Positions 48,950 through 57,854 of a stretch of 60,902 nt of DNA are shown one piece after another. Numbering within the stretch: the first letter of the stretch is position 1; every line of letters begins with the position of its first letter. A program made the translations under genes and the position numbers. The stretch is from contig NZ_VDGT01000029.1 of the NCBI RefSeq assembly GCF_006335015.1, positions 1 through 60,902 of the forward strand, read 5' to 3'. The notes under the pieces were generated by a model that worked only from the letters and a program-made list of their open reading frames with translations, ran no database searches and had not been told where the DNA came from. Origin of the DNA: Streptomyces sedi. GTDB taxonomy: Bacteria; Actinomycetota; Actinomycetes; Streptomycetales; Streptomycetaceae.

Positions 48950-51181
48950 CTACGACGCGCCCTCATCGCTCTCACTCGTCTCCTCCTCGGCCGGCTCCGG
49001 CGGTCGGACGGCCACGGCGCGCGCCGCGTCCGCCCCCTCGGCGAGCAACACCTCGAATCCGGCCTCGTCGAGAACGGGCACCTTCAGCTGCATCGCCTTG
49101 TCAAACTTCGATCCCGGACTCTCACCGACGACCAGAAAGTCCGTCTTCTTCGAGACAGAACCGGTCACCTTCGCGCCCAGACCGCGCAACGCGTCCTGGG
49201 CACCGTCCCGCGTGTGGCGCTCCAGCGTGCCGGTGACGACCGTCGTGATCCCGGCCAACGGGCGGGGCGCCTCCTCCCGTTCGCCCGACTCGGCCAGCCG
49301 TACCCCGGCGGCACGCCAGCGCTCGACGATCTCCCGGTGCCAGTCGACGGCGAACCAGTCCTTCAACGAGGCGGCGATCGTCGGCCCCACGCCCTCCGTG
49401 CCGGCCAGCTCCTCCTCCGTCGCCTCCGCGATGCGGTCCAGCGAACGGAACTCCCGCGCCAGCGCCTCCGCCGCCACCGGCCCCACGTGCCGGATGGAGA
49501 GCCCGGCGATGATGCGCGCCAGCGGGCGCTCCTTGGCCGCCTGGATGGACTCCAGCATGGCCAGCGCGTTCTTCTTCGGCTCGCCCTGCTGGTTGGCGAA
49601 GAAGGTGACCACCTTCGGCTCGCCGGTCTCCGGGTCGGTCTTGGGCAGGCCCGTGTCCTGGTCCAGCACGTGCGACCGGATCGGCAGCAGCTCCTCGACC
49701 GTCAGCTCGAAGAGCCGCGCCTCGTCCCTCAGCGGGGGCTCGGCCGGCTCCAGCGGCTGGGTCAGCGCCGTCGCCGCGACATAGCCGAAGTGGTCGATGT
49801 CCAGGCAGCGGCGGCCCGCCAGGTAGAAGATCCGCTCCCGCAACTGCGCGGGGCAGGAACGGGCGTTGGGGCATCGCAGGTCGATGTCCCCCTCCTTCAT
49901 GGGCATCAGGCCCGTGCCGCACTCGGGGCAGTCGCTCGGCATCACGAACTCCCGCTCGCTGCCGTCCCGCAGGTCGGCGACCGGACCCAGGATCTCCGGG
50001 ATCACGTCGCCCGCCTTGCGCAGCGCCACCGTGTCCCCGATCAGCACGCCCTTCGCCTTGACCACCTGCTGGTTGTGCAGGGTCGCGAACTCCACCTCGG
50101 AGCCGGCGACCGTGACCGGCTCGACCACCGCGTACGGCGTGACCCGGCCGGTGCGGCCGACGCCGACGCGGATGTCGACCAGCCGGGTGTTGACCTCCTC
50201 CGGCGGATACTTCCAGGCGATCGCCCAGCGCGGGGCGCGCGAGGTGTGGCCCAGCCGCCCCTGGAGCGGGATCTCGTCGAGCTTGACCACGACGCCGTCG
50301 ATCTCGTGCTCCACCGCGTGCCGGTGCTCGCCGTAGTACGCGATGAACTCCCGCACCCCGTCCAGCGAGGTGACCACCTTGCTGGCGCGCGCCGTCGGCA
50401 GGCCCCACTCGGCCAGCAGCTCGTACGCCTCCGACAGCCGCGCGATGTCGAAGCCCTGTCGGGCGCCGATGCCGTGGACCACCATCTGGAGCGGGCGGCC
50501 CGCCGTGACCTTCGGGTCCTTCTGGCGGAGCGAGCCCGCCGCCGCGTTGCGCGGGTTGGCGAAGGGCTTCTCGCCCGCCGCGACCAGCCGCTCGTTCAGC
50601 TCCTCGAAGCGCTCCATCGGGAAGAAGACCTCCCCCCTGATCTCCACCAGCTCGGGGACGCGGTCCCCCAGCAGGCGGTTGGGCACCTCGCGGATCGTGC
50701 GGACGTTGGGCGTGATGTCCTCACCCGTGCGCCCGTCGCCCCGGGTGGCGGCCCGGGTCAACCTGCCCTGCTCGTACGTCAGGTTGACCGCGAGGCCGTC
50801 GACCTTCAGCTCGCACAGGAAACGGTGCGGGATGCCCGTCAGCTCGTCCGCGACCCGCTGCTCCCAGGCGGCCAGCTCCTCGTCGTCGAAGGCGTTGTCC
50901 AGCGAGAGCATCCGCTCCCGGTGCTCGACCGAGGTGAACTCCGTCTCGTAGCTCCCGGCGACCTGCTGCGTCGGCGAGTCCGGGGTGCGCAGCGCCGGGT
51001 GCTCCTCCTCAAGGCCCTGGAGCTCGCGCAGCAGCGCGTCGAACGCGGCGTCGCTGACCACCGGCGTCTTCACGTAGTACCGGAAGCGGTGCTCCTCGAC
51101 CTGCTCGGCGAGCAGCTTGTGGCGCTCGCGCGCCTCGGGCGGCACGGACGACTCGTCTTCCAGGGGGCGTTCGCCAGCCAC
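48950..51181 (-). CDS. ligA: NAD-dependent DNA ligase
   Basis: A 743-residue LigA that seals nicks in replication and repair. The adenylated lysine is in CELKVDGLAVNL (Lys126). Domains in order: Ia (HRFRYYVKTPVVSDAAFDALL), adenylation (to about 330), OB fold, Zn finger (CPECGTG...CPNARSCP, about 420-445), helix-hairpin-helix and a C-terminal BRCT domain (about 650-725). An acidic tail follows. GTG start 51181. It is just downstream of the methionine synthase-like gene, 15 bp apart. Confidence 0.97.
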   Translation of the reverse strand: MAGERPLEDESSVPPEARERHKLLAEQVEEHRFRYYVKTPVVSDAAFDALLRELQGLEEEHPALRTPDSPTQQVAGSYETEFTSVEHRERMLSLDNAFDDEELAAWEQRVADELTGIPHRFLCELKVDGLAVNLTYEQGRLTRAATRGDGRTGEDITPNVRTIREVPNRLLGDRVPELVEIRGEVFFPMERFEELNERLVAAGEKPFANPRNAAAGSLRQKDPKVTAGRPLQMVVHGIGARQGFDIARLSEAYELLAEWGLPTARASKVVTSLDGVREFIAYYGEHRHAVEHEIDGVVVKLDEIPLQGRLGHTSRAPRWAIAWKYPPEEVNTRLVDIRVGVGRTGRVTPYAVVEPVTVAGSEVEFATLHNQQVVKAKGVLIGDTVALRKAGDVIPEILGPVADLRDGSEREFVMPSDCPECGTGLMPMKEGDIDLRCPNARSCPAQLRERIFYLAGRRCLDIDHFGYVAATALTQPLEPAEPPLRDEARLFELTVEELLPIRSHVLDQDTGLPKTDPETGEPKVVTFFANQQGEPKKNALAMLESIQAAKERPLARIIAGLSIRHVGPVAAEALAREFRSLDRIAEATEEELAGTEGVGPTIAASLKDWFAVDWHREIVERWRAAGVRLAESGEREEAPRPLAGITTVVTGTLERHTRDGAQDALRGLGAKVTGSVSKKTDFLVVGESPGSKFDKAMQLKVPVLDEAGFEVLLAEGADAARAVAVRPPEPAEEETSESDEGAS

Positions 51182-51196
51182 TGTCCTTCTCTCCCG

Positions 51197-52228
51197 TCAC
51201 TCAGGGTTGTCCGCGAGGGATCTCGCCGCCCGGACGCAGTGGGCCAACGCGGCCCGCGCGTACGCCGGAGACGCACCCGCGAGCCCGCAGGACGGGGTGA
51301 CCACCACGGACTCCGCGAGAAGTCCCGGTGACAGCCCCAGCCTGCGCCAAAGCGACCTGACGGGAGTGACAGTACCGGCCGGGTCTGACAATCCCGCCGG
51401 ATCGGCGCCCGCCCCCGGCACCACCCCGGCGAAGAGGGCGACTCCGCCCTCCACGGCCTCGCCGACCGCCTCGTCATCACGCTCGGTGAGTAGCCCCAGA
51501 TCGCAGGAGACCGCCCGGAACCCGGCCCGGCGCAGCAGCGCGAACGGCACACCGGGGGCGCAACAGTGCGCCACCGCCGGCGCCCCTCCCGCGCCCGCGA
51601 CCGCGACCAGTTCCCGCAGCGTCTCCTCCACCACCGCGCGGTCCACGGCCCCGTGCGTGCGGTAGCCGCTGGCGGTGCGCACCCGGCCCGCCAGGACGGC
51701 CGGCAGCGAGGGCTCGTCGAACTGCGCGACCACCGTCGCCCCCGGCACCCGCCGCCGCACCTCGGCCAGATGCCCGCGCAGCCCCTCGGCGAGCGACTGC
51801 GCCAGGTCGCGGCAGGCGCCCGGGTCGCCGAGCATCGCCTCGCCGTTGCGCCGTTCCAACGCCGCCGCCAACGACCAGGGGCCCACCACGGCGACCTTCA
51901 GCACGCCCTCGTACCCCTGCGTGAACTCCTCGACCGCGTCCAGGTCCTCGCGCAGCCAGGCCCGCGCGCGCCGGGTGTCGCGGCCGGGGCGGTCCCCGAT
52001 CCGCCAACCGCTCGGCTCCAGCCGTGCGTACAACTCGGCCAGCAGACCGGTGGAACGCCCCACCATGTCGGCGCCGGGGCCGCGCGCGGGCAACTCGGGC
52101 AGGAACAGCGGGGACTCCAGCTCACCGGCGACCGTCCTGGCCGCCTCCCTGGCGTCCTCGCCCGGCATCGAACCGACCCCGGTGGCCGCCGCCGGGCCCC
52201 AGGGGAACGCGCGCGTCTTCTCAGTCAC
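51197..52228 (-). CDS. Cobalamin-independent methionine synthase-like protein
   Basis: A 343-residue protein resembling only the C-terminal catalytic half of MetE. It has TGVGSMPG at the N-terminus, ATVVAQFDEPSLP, VAHCCAPG (zinc His-Cys) and a second zinc cysteine in VVTPSCGLAG. The N-terminal MetE domain is absent, as in core-MetE proteins of archaea and actinobacteria. The methyl donor is unknown. Start GTG 52228 with a weak ribosome site; co-transcribed with ligA. Confidence 0.85.
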   Translation of the reverse strand: MTEKTRAFPWGPAAATGVGSMPGEDAREAARTVAGELESPLFLPELPARGPGADMVGRSTGLLAELYARLEPSGWRIGDRPGRDTRRARAWLREDLDAVEEFTQGYEGVLKVAVVGPWSLAAALERRNGEAMLGDPGACRDLAQSLAEGLRGHLAEVRRRVPGATVVAQFDEPSLPAVLAGRVRTASGYRTHGAVDRAVVEETLRELVAVAGAGGAPAVAHCCAPGVPFALLRRAGFRAVSCDLGLLTERDDEAVGEAVEGGVALFAGVVPGAGADPAGLSDPAGTVTPVRSLWRRLGLSPGLLAESVVVTPSCGLAGASPAYARAALAHCVRAARSLADNPE

Positions 52229-52322
52229 TTCCGTCTCTCACATCATTCACGTCACTCACATCGCTCACATCGGTGGGTTTTCGGGGGTCGGGCCGCCGGC
52301 CCGTGGGAAGCGACCCAGGCCA

Positions 52323-52476
52323 TCTCGTTTGGATCTTCGCGGGGGCGCGACGCCAGCTACAGCGCCTCGCTGCGTTACCGAATCGCGCGAATACGATCAA
52401 GTATGAGCTGCGATCCGGCGCCTTGCGATGCACCGCATCTGACGCCGCGCCCTGATCCACGAAGATCCAAACGAGA
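52323..52476. repeat. Palindromic MITE-like element
   Basis: Perfect 17-bp inverted ends TCTCGTTTGGATCTTCG and CGAAGATCCAAACGAGA enclose 120 bp. Pairing continues imperfectly inside (GCGCGACGCCAG against the complement of CTGACGCCGCGC). No coding potential. It lies between two genes. Confidence 0.75.
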
Positions 52477-52480
52477 CGAC

Positions 52481-53170
52481 CTAGCCGACCGGCCGGACCT
52501 GGAGATCGGTGATCTCGGCGTCGCGCGGCAGGTCGAGGGCGAGCAGCACCGTGCGGGCCACCGACTCCGGGGTCATCCAACGCTCCGGGTCGTACTCGCG
52601 TCCCTCCTGCTGGTGCACCTTGCGCTGCATCGGGGTGGCCGTGCGCCCCGGGTAGACCGTGGTGACGCCCACGCCGTGCGGGCGCTCCTCGGCGCGCAGC
52701 GCGTCGGCGAGGGCGCGCAGGCCGTGCTTGCTGGCGGCGTAGACGCCCCAACGCGGGTTGGCGTTGAGCCCGGCACCCGAGTTGACGAACACCACCCGGC
52801 CCTTCGCCGCCCGCAGCTGCGGCAGCAGCAGCCGGGTCAGCTCGGCGGGCGCCACCAGGTTGGCGGCGAGCACCGACTGCCACACCCTGGGCGTCAGTTC
52901 GCCGATCTCGGCCAGCTCGACGACGCCGGCGCAGTGCACCAGCCCGTCGATCCGGTCGGGCGGCGACTGGTGGCCCAGCGCCCAGGAGAGGCGCTCGGGC
53001 TCCGCGAGGTCGCCCACCAGCGTGCGCGCGCCCCCGAAACGCTCCCGCAGCTCCTTCGCGCGCCCCGCGTCGCGCGCCCAGAGCCACAGCTCGTCGCCGC
53101 GCGCCAACAGCTCTTCCGTCAGAACCGCGCCGATGCCCGAGCCGGCCCCTGTGATCACGTGTGTCGCCAT
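52481..53170 (-). CDS. Short-chain dehydrogenase/reductase
   Basis: A 229-residue SDR with cofactor motif TGAGSGIG (about 7-14), NAG-like HCAG, active-site Ser in VNSGAG and YAASK (Tyr/Lys about 144/148). The basic cofactor residues favour NADP. It ends only 4 bp after the palindromic element. Substrate unknown. Confidence 0.92.
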   Translation of the reverse strand: MATHVITGAGSGIGAVLTEELLARGDELWLWARDAGRAKELRERFGGARTLVGDLAEPERLSWALGHQSPPDRIDGLVHCAGVVELAEIGELTPRVWQSVLAANLVAPAELTRLLLPQLRAAKGRVVFVNSGAGLNANPRWGVYAASKHGLRALADALRAEERPHGVGVTTVYPGRTATPMQRKVHQQEGREYDPERWMTPESVARTVLLALDLPRDAEITDLQVRPVG

Positions 53171-53214
53171 AGCACCATGGTCCCCCAGGGCCGTCGAGGG
53201 AAGGACCCAACCCC

Positions 53215-54057
53215 ATGCGCATCGCGCTCAGTCAGCTGGCCGCCACCGTCTCACCCGAGGAGAACCTGCGCGCGGTCGTCGACCAGACGGAACGCGCCGC
53301 CGGGCAGGGCGCCGAGCTGGTGGTCTTCCCCGAGGCGGCGATGGCCAGGTTCGGGGTGCCGCTCGGCCCGCTGGCCGAGCCGGTGGACGGCCCCTGGGCG
53401 AACGGCGTCCGCGCGGTGGCGGAACGGACCGGGACGCTGGTGGTGGCCGGGATGTTCACCCCCGACGAGGACGGCAGGGTGCGCAACACGCTGCTGGTCA
53501 CGGGGCGCGGCGTGGCGACCCACTACGACAAGCTGCATCTCTTCGACGCGTTCGACTTCGCCGAGTCGGCCACCGTGGCGCCCGGGGACCGGGTGGTCAC
53601 CGCCGACCTCGACGGGCTGACGCTGGGCTTCGCGACCTGCTACGACGTGCGGTTCCCCGCGCTGTTCGGGGCGTTGGCCGAACGCGGGGCCAGGGTCGTG
53701 GTGCTGCCGGCCTCCTGGGGCGCGGGGCCGGGGAAGGTGGAGCAGTGGGAGGTGCTGGTGCGGGCCAGGGCGTTGGACAGCACGTGCTGGGTGCTGGCCG
53801 CGGGGCAGGCCGACCCGGCCACGGTCGGCGCCCCGCCGGCGACGGGGGCGCCCACGGGGGTCGGCCACAGCATGGTGGTCTCCCCGCTGGGCGAGGTGAT
53901 CGCCCGGCTCGACGGGGCGCCAGGGCTGCTGCTGGCCGACCTCGACCTGGCGGCGGTCGACGCGGCCAGGCGCACCGTCCCGGTCCTCGCCAACGCGAGG
54001 CGCCTGGCCGGCGGGGGCGGGAACGGGGGCGACCACGGTGACGACGTGGTGCGGTGA
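53215..54057 (+). CDS. Carbon-nitrogen hydrolase (nitrilase/omega-amidase family)
   Basis: A 280-residue C-N hydrolase with the Glu-Lys-Cys triad: FPEAAM (Glu about 40), YDKLHLFDAFDF (Lys about 105) and TCYDVRFP (Cys about 143). The HLFD sequence and short size suggest an omega-amidase or deaminated-glutathione amidase type. Start ATG 53215 with AAGGA upstream. It is transcribed away from the SDR gene. A low-complexity Gly/Asp tail ends the protein. Confidence 0.9.
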   Translation: MRIALSQLAATVSPEENLRAVVDQTERAAGQGAELVVFPEAAMARFGVPLGPLAEPVDGPWANGVRAVAERTGTLVVAGMFTPDEDGRVRNTLLVTGRGVATHYDKLHLFDAFDFAESATVAPGDRVVTADLDGLTLGFATCYDVRFPALFGALAERGARVVVLPASWGAGPGKVEQWEVLVRARALDSTCWVLAAGQADPATVGAPPATGAPTGVGHSMVVSPLGEVIARLDGAPGLLLADLDLAAVDAARRTVPVLANARRLAGGGGNGGDHGDDVVR

Positions 54058-54090
54058 GCCGTCGCCCTCGGCCCGGCGGACGGTTGCCCG

Positions 54091-54287
54091 CGCAGTCCCC
54101 CGCGCCCCTTCGACGCCGGGGGCGGGAACGGGGGTGCGGGGAACTGCATCCGTGGCGGGGGCTGGTCGACTACGGAGCCTCGTGGCCAGGTGAGTTGTCG
54201 TCCTCACCCCGGCGCGGAGTTGCTCGCGCGGTTCCCCGCGCCCCCAAGCCGCCCACCGGCGTGAAGGGGCGCGGGGAACTGCGCGCA
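54091..54287. repeat. Dispersed Streptomyces G/C repeats between nitrilase gene and mnmA
   Basis: At least four related copies of CGCGGTTCCCCGCGCCCC occur on both strands (near 54091-54110, 54133-54153, 54227-54246 and 54264-54287). Together they can form hairpins and fill this 309-bp gap; no gene is seen. The motif is familiar from many Streptomyces intergenic regions (memory). Confidence 0.6.
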
Positions 54288-54366
54288 TGCTGAGTGGCGG
54301 GCCGCACACGACCATCACACCGGCGGCACCGCGGCGGGCTGTCGCCCCCGGCCCCCGGCGGAGCGG

Positions 54367-55530
54367 TCAGCGAGCCGCCGTCGTGTGCGCGATGGTGCCG
54401 GAGCCGACGACGCGGGTGCCGTCGTAGAGGACAACCGCCTGGCCGGGGGCGACGCCGCGCACCGGGGCGTCGAAGGCGACGCGCAGCTCGCCGTCCACCA
54501 CCTCCGTCGTCACCGGTGTCTCCGCGCCGTGCGCGCGCAGCTGGGCCGTGTAACGGCCGCTGCCCTCGGGGGCGGTGCCGCCGCACCAGCGGGGGCGGAT
54601 CGCGGTGAGCGCGGCGATGTCCAGTGCCTCGGCGGGGCCGACGGTGACCGTGTTCTCCACCGGGGAGATGTCCAGCACGTACCGGGGCTTGCCGTCGGCC
54701 GTCGGGTGGCCGATGCGCAGCCCGCGCCGCTGCCCGACGGTGAAGCCGTGGGCGCCCTGGTGGGTGCCGAGCTTGGTGCCGTCCTGGTCGAGGATGTCGC
54801 CCTCAGCCGAGCCGAGGTGGCGCGCGAGGAAGCCCTGGGTGTCGCCGTCGGCGATGAAGCAGATGTCGTGGCTGTCGGGCTTGCGCGCGACGGCGAGGCC
54901 CCGGCGCTCGGCCTCCGCCCTGATCTCGTCCTTGGTGGCGCCGGTGTCGCCCAACGGGAAGAGCGCGTGCGCCAGTTGACGGTCGTCGAGGACGCCGAGC
55001 ACATAGCTCTGGTCCTTGGCCTGGTCGTGGGAGCGGTGCAGCTCGCGCCGCCCGTCGTCGGTCAGCCGGACGGTGGCGTAGTGGCCGGTGCAGACGGCGT
55101 CGAAGCCGAGGGCCAGCGCGCGGTCCAGCAGCGCGGCGAACTTGATCTTCTCGTTGCAGCGCAGGCACGGGTTGGGGGTGCGGCCGGCCCGGTACTCGTC
55201 GATGAAGTCGTCGACCACCTCGGCGCGGAAGCGCTCCGCCAGGTCCCACACGTAGAACGGGATGCCGATCACGTCGGCGGCGCGGCGCGCGTCGCGGGAG
55301 TCCTCGACGGTGCAGCAGCCGCGCGCTCCGGTGCGGAAGGACTGGGGGTTGGCGGAGAGCGCGAGGTGGACGCCGGTCACCTCGTGTCCGGCCTCGACCG
55401 CCCTGGCCGCGGCGACCGCCGAGTCGACGCCGCCTGACATGGCGGCGAGCACGCGCAGTCGGGGCCCCGTGCGGGGGCCGGTGGGGGCACCGGGGAAGGC
55501 GTCGGGGGCAGCACCGGGAGTCTCAGTCAT
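54367..55530 (-). CDS. mnmA: tRNA 2-thiouridylase
   Basis: A 387-residue MnmA/TrmU, which 2-thiolates the wobble uridine of Lys, Glu and Gln tRNAs. PP-loop AMSGGVDSAVAAARA near 34-48; catalytic Cys in NPCLRCNEKIKF and the second in DICFIADGD, with TGHYA and KDQSYVLG between. The N-terminal 28 residues are an Ala/Pro-rich extension, so a later start is possible. It is next to a cysteine desulfurase gene that supplies sulfur. Confidence 0.96.
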   Translation of the reverse strand: MTETPGAAPDAFPGAPTGPRTGPRLRVLAAMSGGVDSAVAAARAVEAGHEVTGVHLALSANPQSFRTGARGCCTVEDSRDARRAADVIGIPFYVWDLAERFRAEVVDDFIDEYRAGRTPNPCLRCNEKIKFAALLDRALALGFDAVCTGHYATVRLTDDGRRELHRSHDQAKDQSYVLGVLDDRQLAHALFPLGDTGATKDEIRAEAERRGLAVARKPDSHDICFIADGDTQGFLARHLGSAEGDILDQDGTKLGTHQGAHGFTVGQRRGLRIGHPTADGKPRYVLDISPVENTVTVGPAEALDIAALTAIRPRWCGGTAPEGSGRYTAQLRAHGAETPVTTEVVDGELRVAFDAPVRGVAPGQAVVLYDGTRVVGSGTIAHTTAAR

Positions 55531-55622
55531 AGCCCGTCCAGGGTACGACCCCCCACTGACAGCACGCCCCCGCCGGTGGGTCAGCGGAGGGCCGGTGCGG
55601 CACGCGGCCCGGGCGGGGGCCG

Positions 55623-56792
55623 TCAGCTCAGGCCGGCGGCCCTGGCCCTGGCGACGGCCGGGCCGATGGCCTCGGCGACGGCCGTGACGTCGGCCGCCGT
55701 GGAGGTGTGGCCGAGGCTGAACCGCAGGGTGCCCCTGGCCAGCTCGGGGTCGGCGCCGGCGGCCAGCAGCACATGGCTGGGCTGGGCCACTCCCGCCGTG
55801 CAGGCGGAGCCGGTGGAGCACTCGATGCCCTGGGCGTCGAGCAGCAGCAGCAACGCGTCGCCCTCGCAGCCGGGGAAGGCGAAGTGCGCGTTGGCGGGGA
55901 GCCGCCCGTCCGGGTCGGGGTCGCCGTTGAGCACCGCGTCGGGCACGGCCTCCCGCACCCGGGCCACCAGCTCGTCGCGGAGCGCGCCGACGCGGCGGGC
56001 GAACGCGGACCTTCGCTCCACGGTGAGCCGGGCAGCGGTGGCGAAAGCGGCGACGGCCGGCACGTCCAGGGTGCCGGAGCGCACCTCGCGCTCCTGGCCG
56101 CCGCCGTGCAGCACGGGGACGGGGGTGGCTTCCCTGGTGAGCAGCAGCGCGCCCACGCCGAGCGGGCCGCCGATCTTGTGGCCGGAGACGGTGAGGGCGG
56201 TGAGCCCGGAAGCGGCGAAGTCGACGGGCAGCTGACCGACGGCCTGTACCGCGTCGGCGTGCAGCGGGACGTCGAACTCGGCGGCGACCGCGCTCAGTTC
56301 GGCGACCCGCTGGACGGTGCCGATCTCGTTGTTGGCCCACATCACGGTGGCCAGGGCCACCTCGTCGGGGGCCCGCTCGATGGCGCTCCTCAGGTCCTCG
56401 GGGCGCACCCGGCCGAGCGCGTCGACGGGCAGCCACTCGACGACCGCGCCCTGGTGGTCGGCGAGCCAGTGGACCACGTCGAGCACCGCGTGGTGCTCGA
56501 CCGGGCTGGCCAGCAGCCGGCGGCGCCGGGGGTCGGCGGCGGTGCGGGACCAGTAGAGCCCCTTGACGGCGAGGTTGTCCGCCTCGGTGCCGCCGGAGGT
56601 CAGGACCACCTCGCTGGGGCGGGCGCCGAGCGCGGCGGCCAGCTCCTCCCGGCCCTCCTCCACCGCGCGCCTGGCCCGGCGGCCGGCGGCGTGGAGCGCG
56701 GAGGCGTTGCCCGTCAGTCCGAGATGGGCGGTCATCACCTCCTGCGCTTCGGGGAGCATCGGGGTGGTGGCGGCGTGGTCGAGGTAGGGCAT
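55623..56792 (-). CDS. Cysteine desulfurase (IscS/NifS family)
   Basis: A 389-residue PLP-dependent desulfurase. It starts MPYLDHAATTP; PLP lysine in SGHKIGGPLG, PLP-binding TSGGTEADNLAVKG and HAVLD; the active-site cysteine in ECSTGSACTAG. It gives persulfide sulfur to MnmA, encoded 92 bp downstream on the same strand. Its mRNA has a short leader. Confidence 0.95.
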   Translation of the reverse strand: MPYLDHAATTPMLPEAQEVMTAHLGLTGNASALHAAGRRARRAVEEGREELAAALGARPSEVVLTSGGTEADNLAVKGLYWSRTAADPRRRRLLASPVEHHAVLDVVHWLADHQGAVVEWLPVDALGRVRPEDLRSAIERAPDEVALATVMWANNEIGTVQRVAELSAVAAEFDVPLHADAVQAVGQLPVDFAASGLTALTVSGHKIGGPLGVGALLLTREATPVPVLHGGGQEREVRSGTLDVPAVAAFATAARLTVERRSAFARRVGALRDELVARVREAVPDAVLNGDPDPDGRLPANAHFAFPGCEGDALLLLLDAQGIECSTGSACTAGVAQPSHVLLAAGADPELARGTLRFSLGHTSTAADVTAVAEAIGPAVARARAAGLS

Positions 56793-56917
56793 GGTGGGGC
56801 CAATTCTATGAGCCGTTCTCCGAGCCGGCCGGGGGCGCCTTCCATGAGCCGGCGCACAGCCGGCCCGCGGGCGGAACCCCGGCGGACCATCGGCCGTTCT
56901 TCGGGACGGAGGCGCGC

Positions 56918-57616
56918 ATGGGTGAGGACACGGGGGACCGGCAGAGCACGGAGCGTCGCTCCGACCTGCCGCGCAGGGCGCTGCTGGTCGGCGGGACGGC
57001 GGGGGTGGTCGGGCTCGGCTTCGCCAACCGGGACCGGCTCAACGCCTGGTGGTGGCGGTACTCGGGCACCCGGGTGCACCGCGAGGAGGGTGAGGTGGAT
57101 CACCCGGGCGCGGAGTGGGTGCCGGCGCACAGCGCCAACTACCGGACGGCCAACCGACCCAGGGACTTCACGGTGGACCGGGTGGTGATCCACATGCCGG
57201 AGGCGGACTACGACGTGACGCTGCGGGTCTTCCAGGACCCCTCGCACGGCGCGGCCACCCACTACGTGGTCCGCTCCTCGGACGGCCATGTCGCGCAGCT
57301 GGCCAGGGAGTTGGACGTGGCCTACCACGCCGGCCACCGGGCGTTCAACGAGCGCAGCGTCGGCATCGAGCACGAGGGGTGGGCGGACCGGCCCGAGTAT
57401 CTGACGGACGAGATGTACGCCTCCTCGGCGCGGCTGGTCGCGGGGATCTGCGCGCGGCACGACATCCCGGTCGACCGCGAGCACATCGTCGGCCACAACG
57501 AGGTGCCCGAGGTGGTGCGTGTCTGCCCCGGGCCGCACTGGGACTGGGACCGCTATCTGGCGATGGTCGCCGAGGCCGCGGCCGAGGGGCCCGACGAGGC
57601 ACCCGACGGCGCGTAG
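56918..57616 (+). CDS. Exported N-acetylmuramoyl-L-alanine amidase
   Basis: A 232-residue Amidase_2/PGRP-family enzyme that cuts the bond between MurNAc and L-Ala. The N-terminus has a Tat-like RRALLVGGTAGVVGLGFA signal (about 19-37). Zinc ligands: VVIHMPE, AYHAGHRA and HIVGHNEV with Cys near the end. The domain occupies about 80-215. It is divergent from the desulfurase gene. Confidence 0.9.
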   Translation: MGEDTGDRQSTERRSDLPRRALLVGGTAGVVGLGFANRDRLNAWWWRYSGTRVHREEGEVDHPGAEWVPAHSANYRTANRPRDFTVDRVVIHMPEADYDVTLRVFQDPSHGAATHYVVRSSDGHVAQLARELDVAYHAGHRAFNERSVGIEHEGWADRPEYLTDEMYASSARLVAGICARHDIPVDREHIVGHNEVPEVVRVCPGPHWDWDRYLAMVAEAAAEGPDEAPDGA

Positions 57617-57629
57617 CCCCGGCCGCGGG

Positions 57630-57806
57630 TCAGCTGAGGGTGCCAAGGCGGGTCAACTCCTGGGCACAGCGGCGGGCGTCGGCCTCACGCTCGAAGAGGG
57701 CGGCCCGCAGCTCCTGACTGTCCGGGTCGGGTACATGAGCCAGATGGCCCTCGTCGGAGACCACGTACCAGCCGCGGGTCTCACTGTGGCGTGCTTCGTA
57801 GCGCAT
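57630..57806 (-). CDS. Small conserved-type protein, unknown function
   Basis: A 58-residue protein MRYEARHSETRGWYVVSDEG. The likely ATG 57806 has TACGTT 7 nt upstream and no ribosome site, so it may be leaderless; a longer start at 57836 is possible. It has beta-type W-Y-V-V pattern and a helix (RAALFEREADARRCAQEL). It lies between the two amidase genes on the minus strand; function unknown. Confidence 0.65.
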   Translation of the reverse strand: MRYEARHSETRGWYVVSDEGHLAHVPDPDSQELRAALFEREADARRCAQELTRLGTLS

Positions 57807-57854
57807 GGTGACCAACGTAGTACCCACCGCTGACAATCGGCCGGGGCGTGGTCG

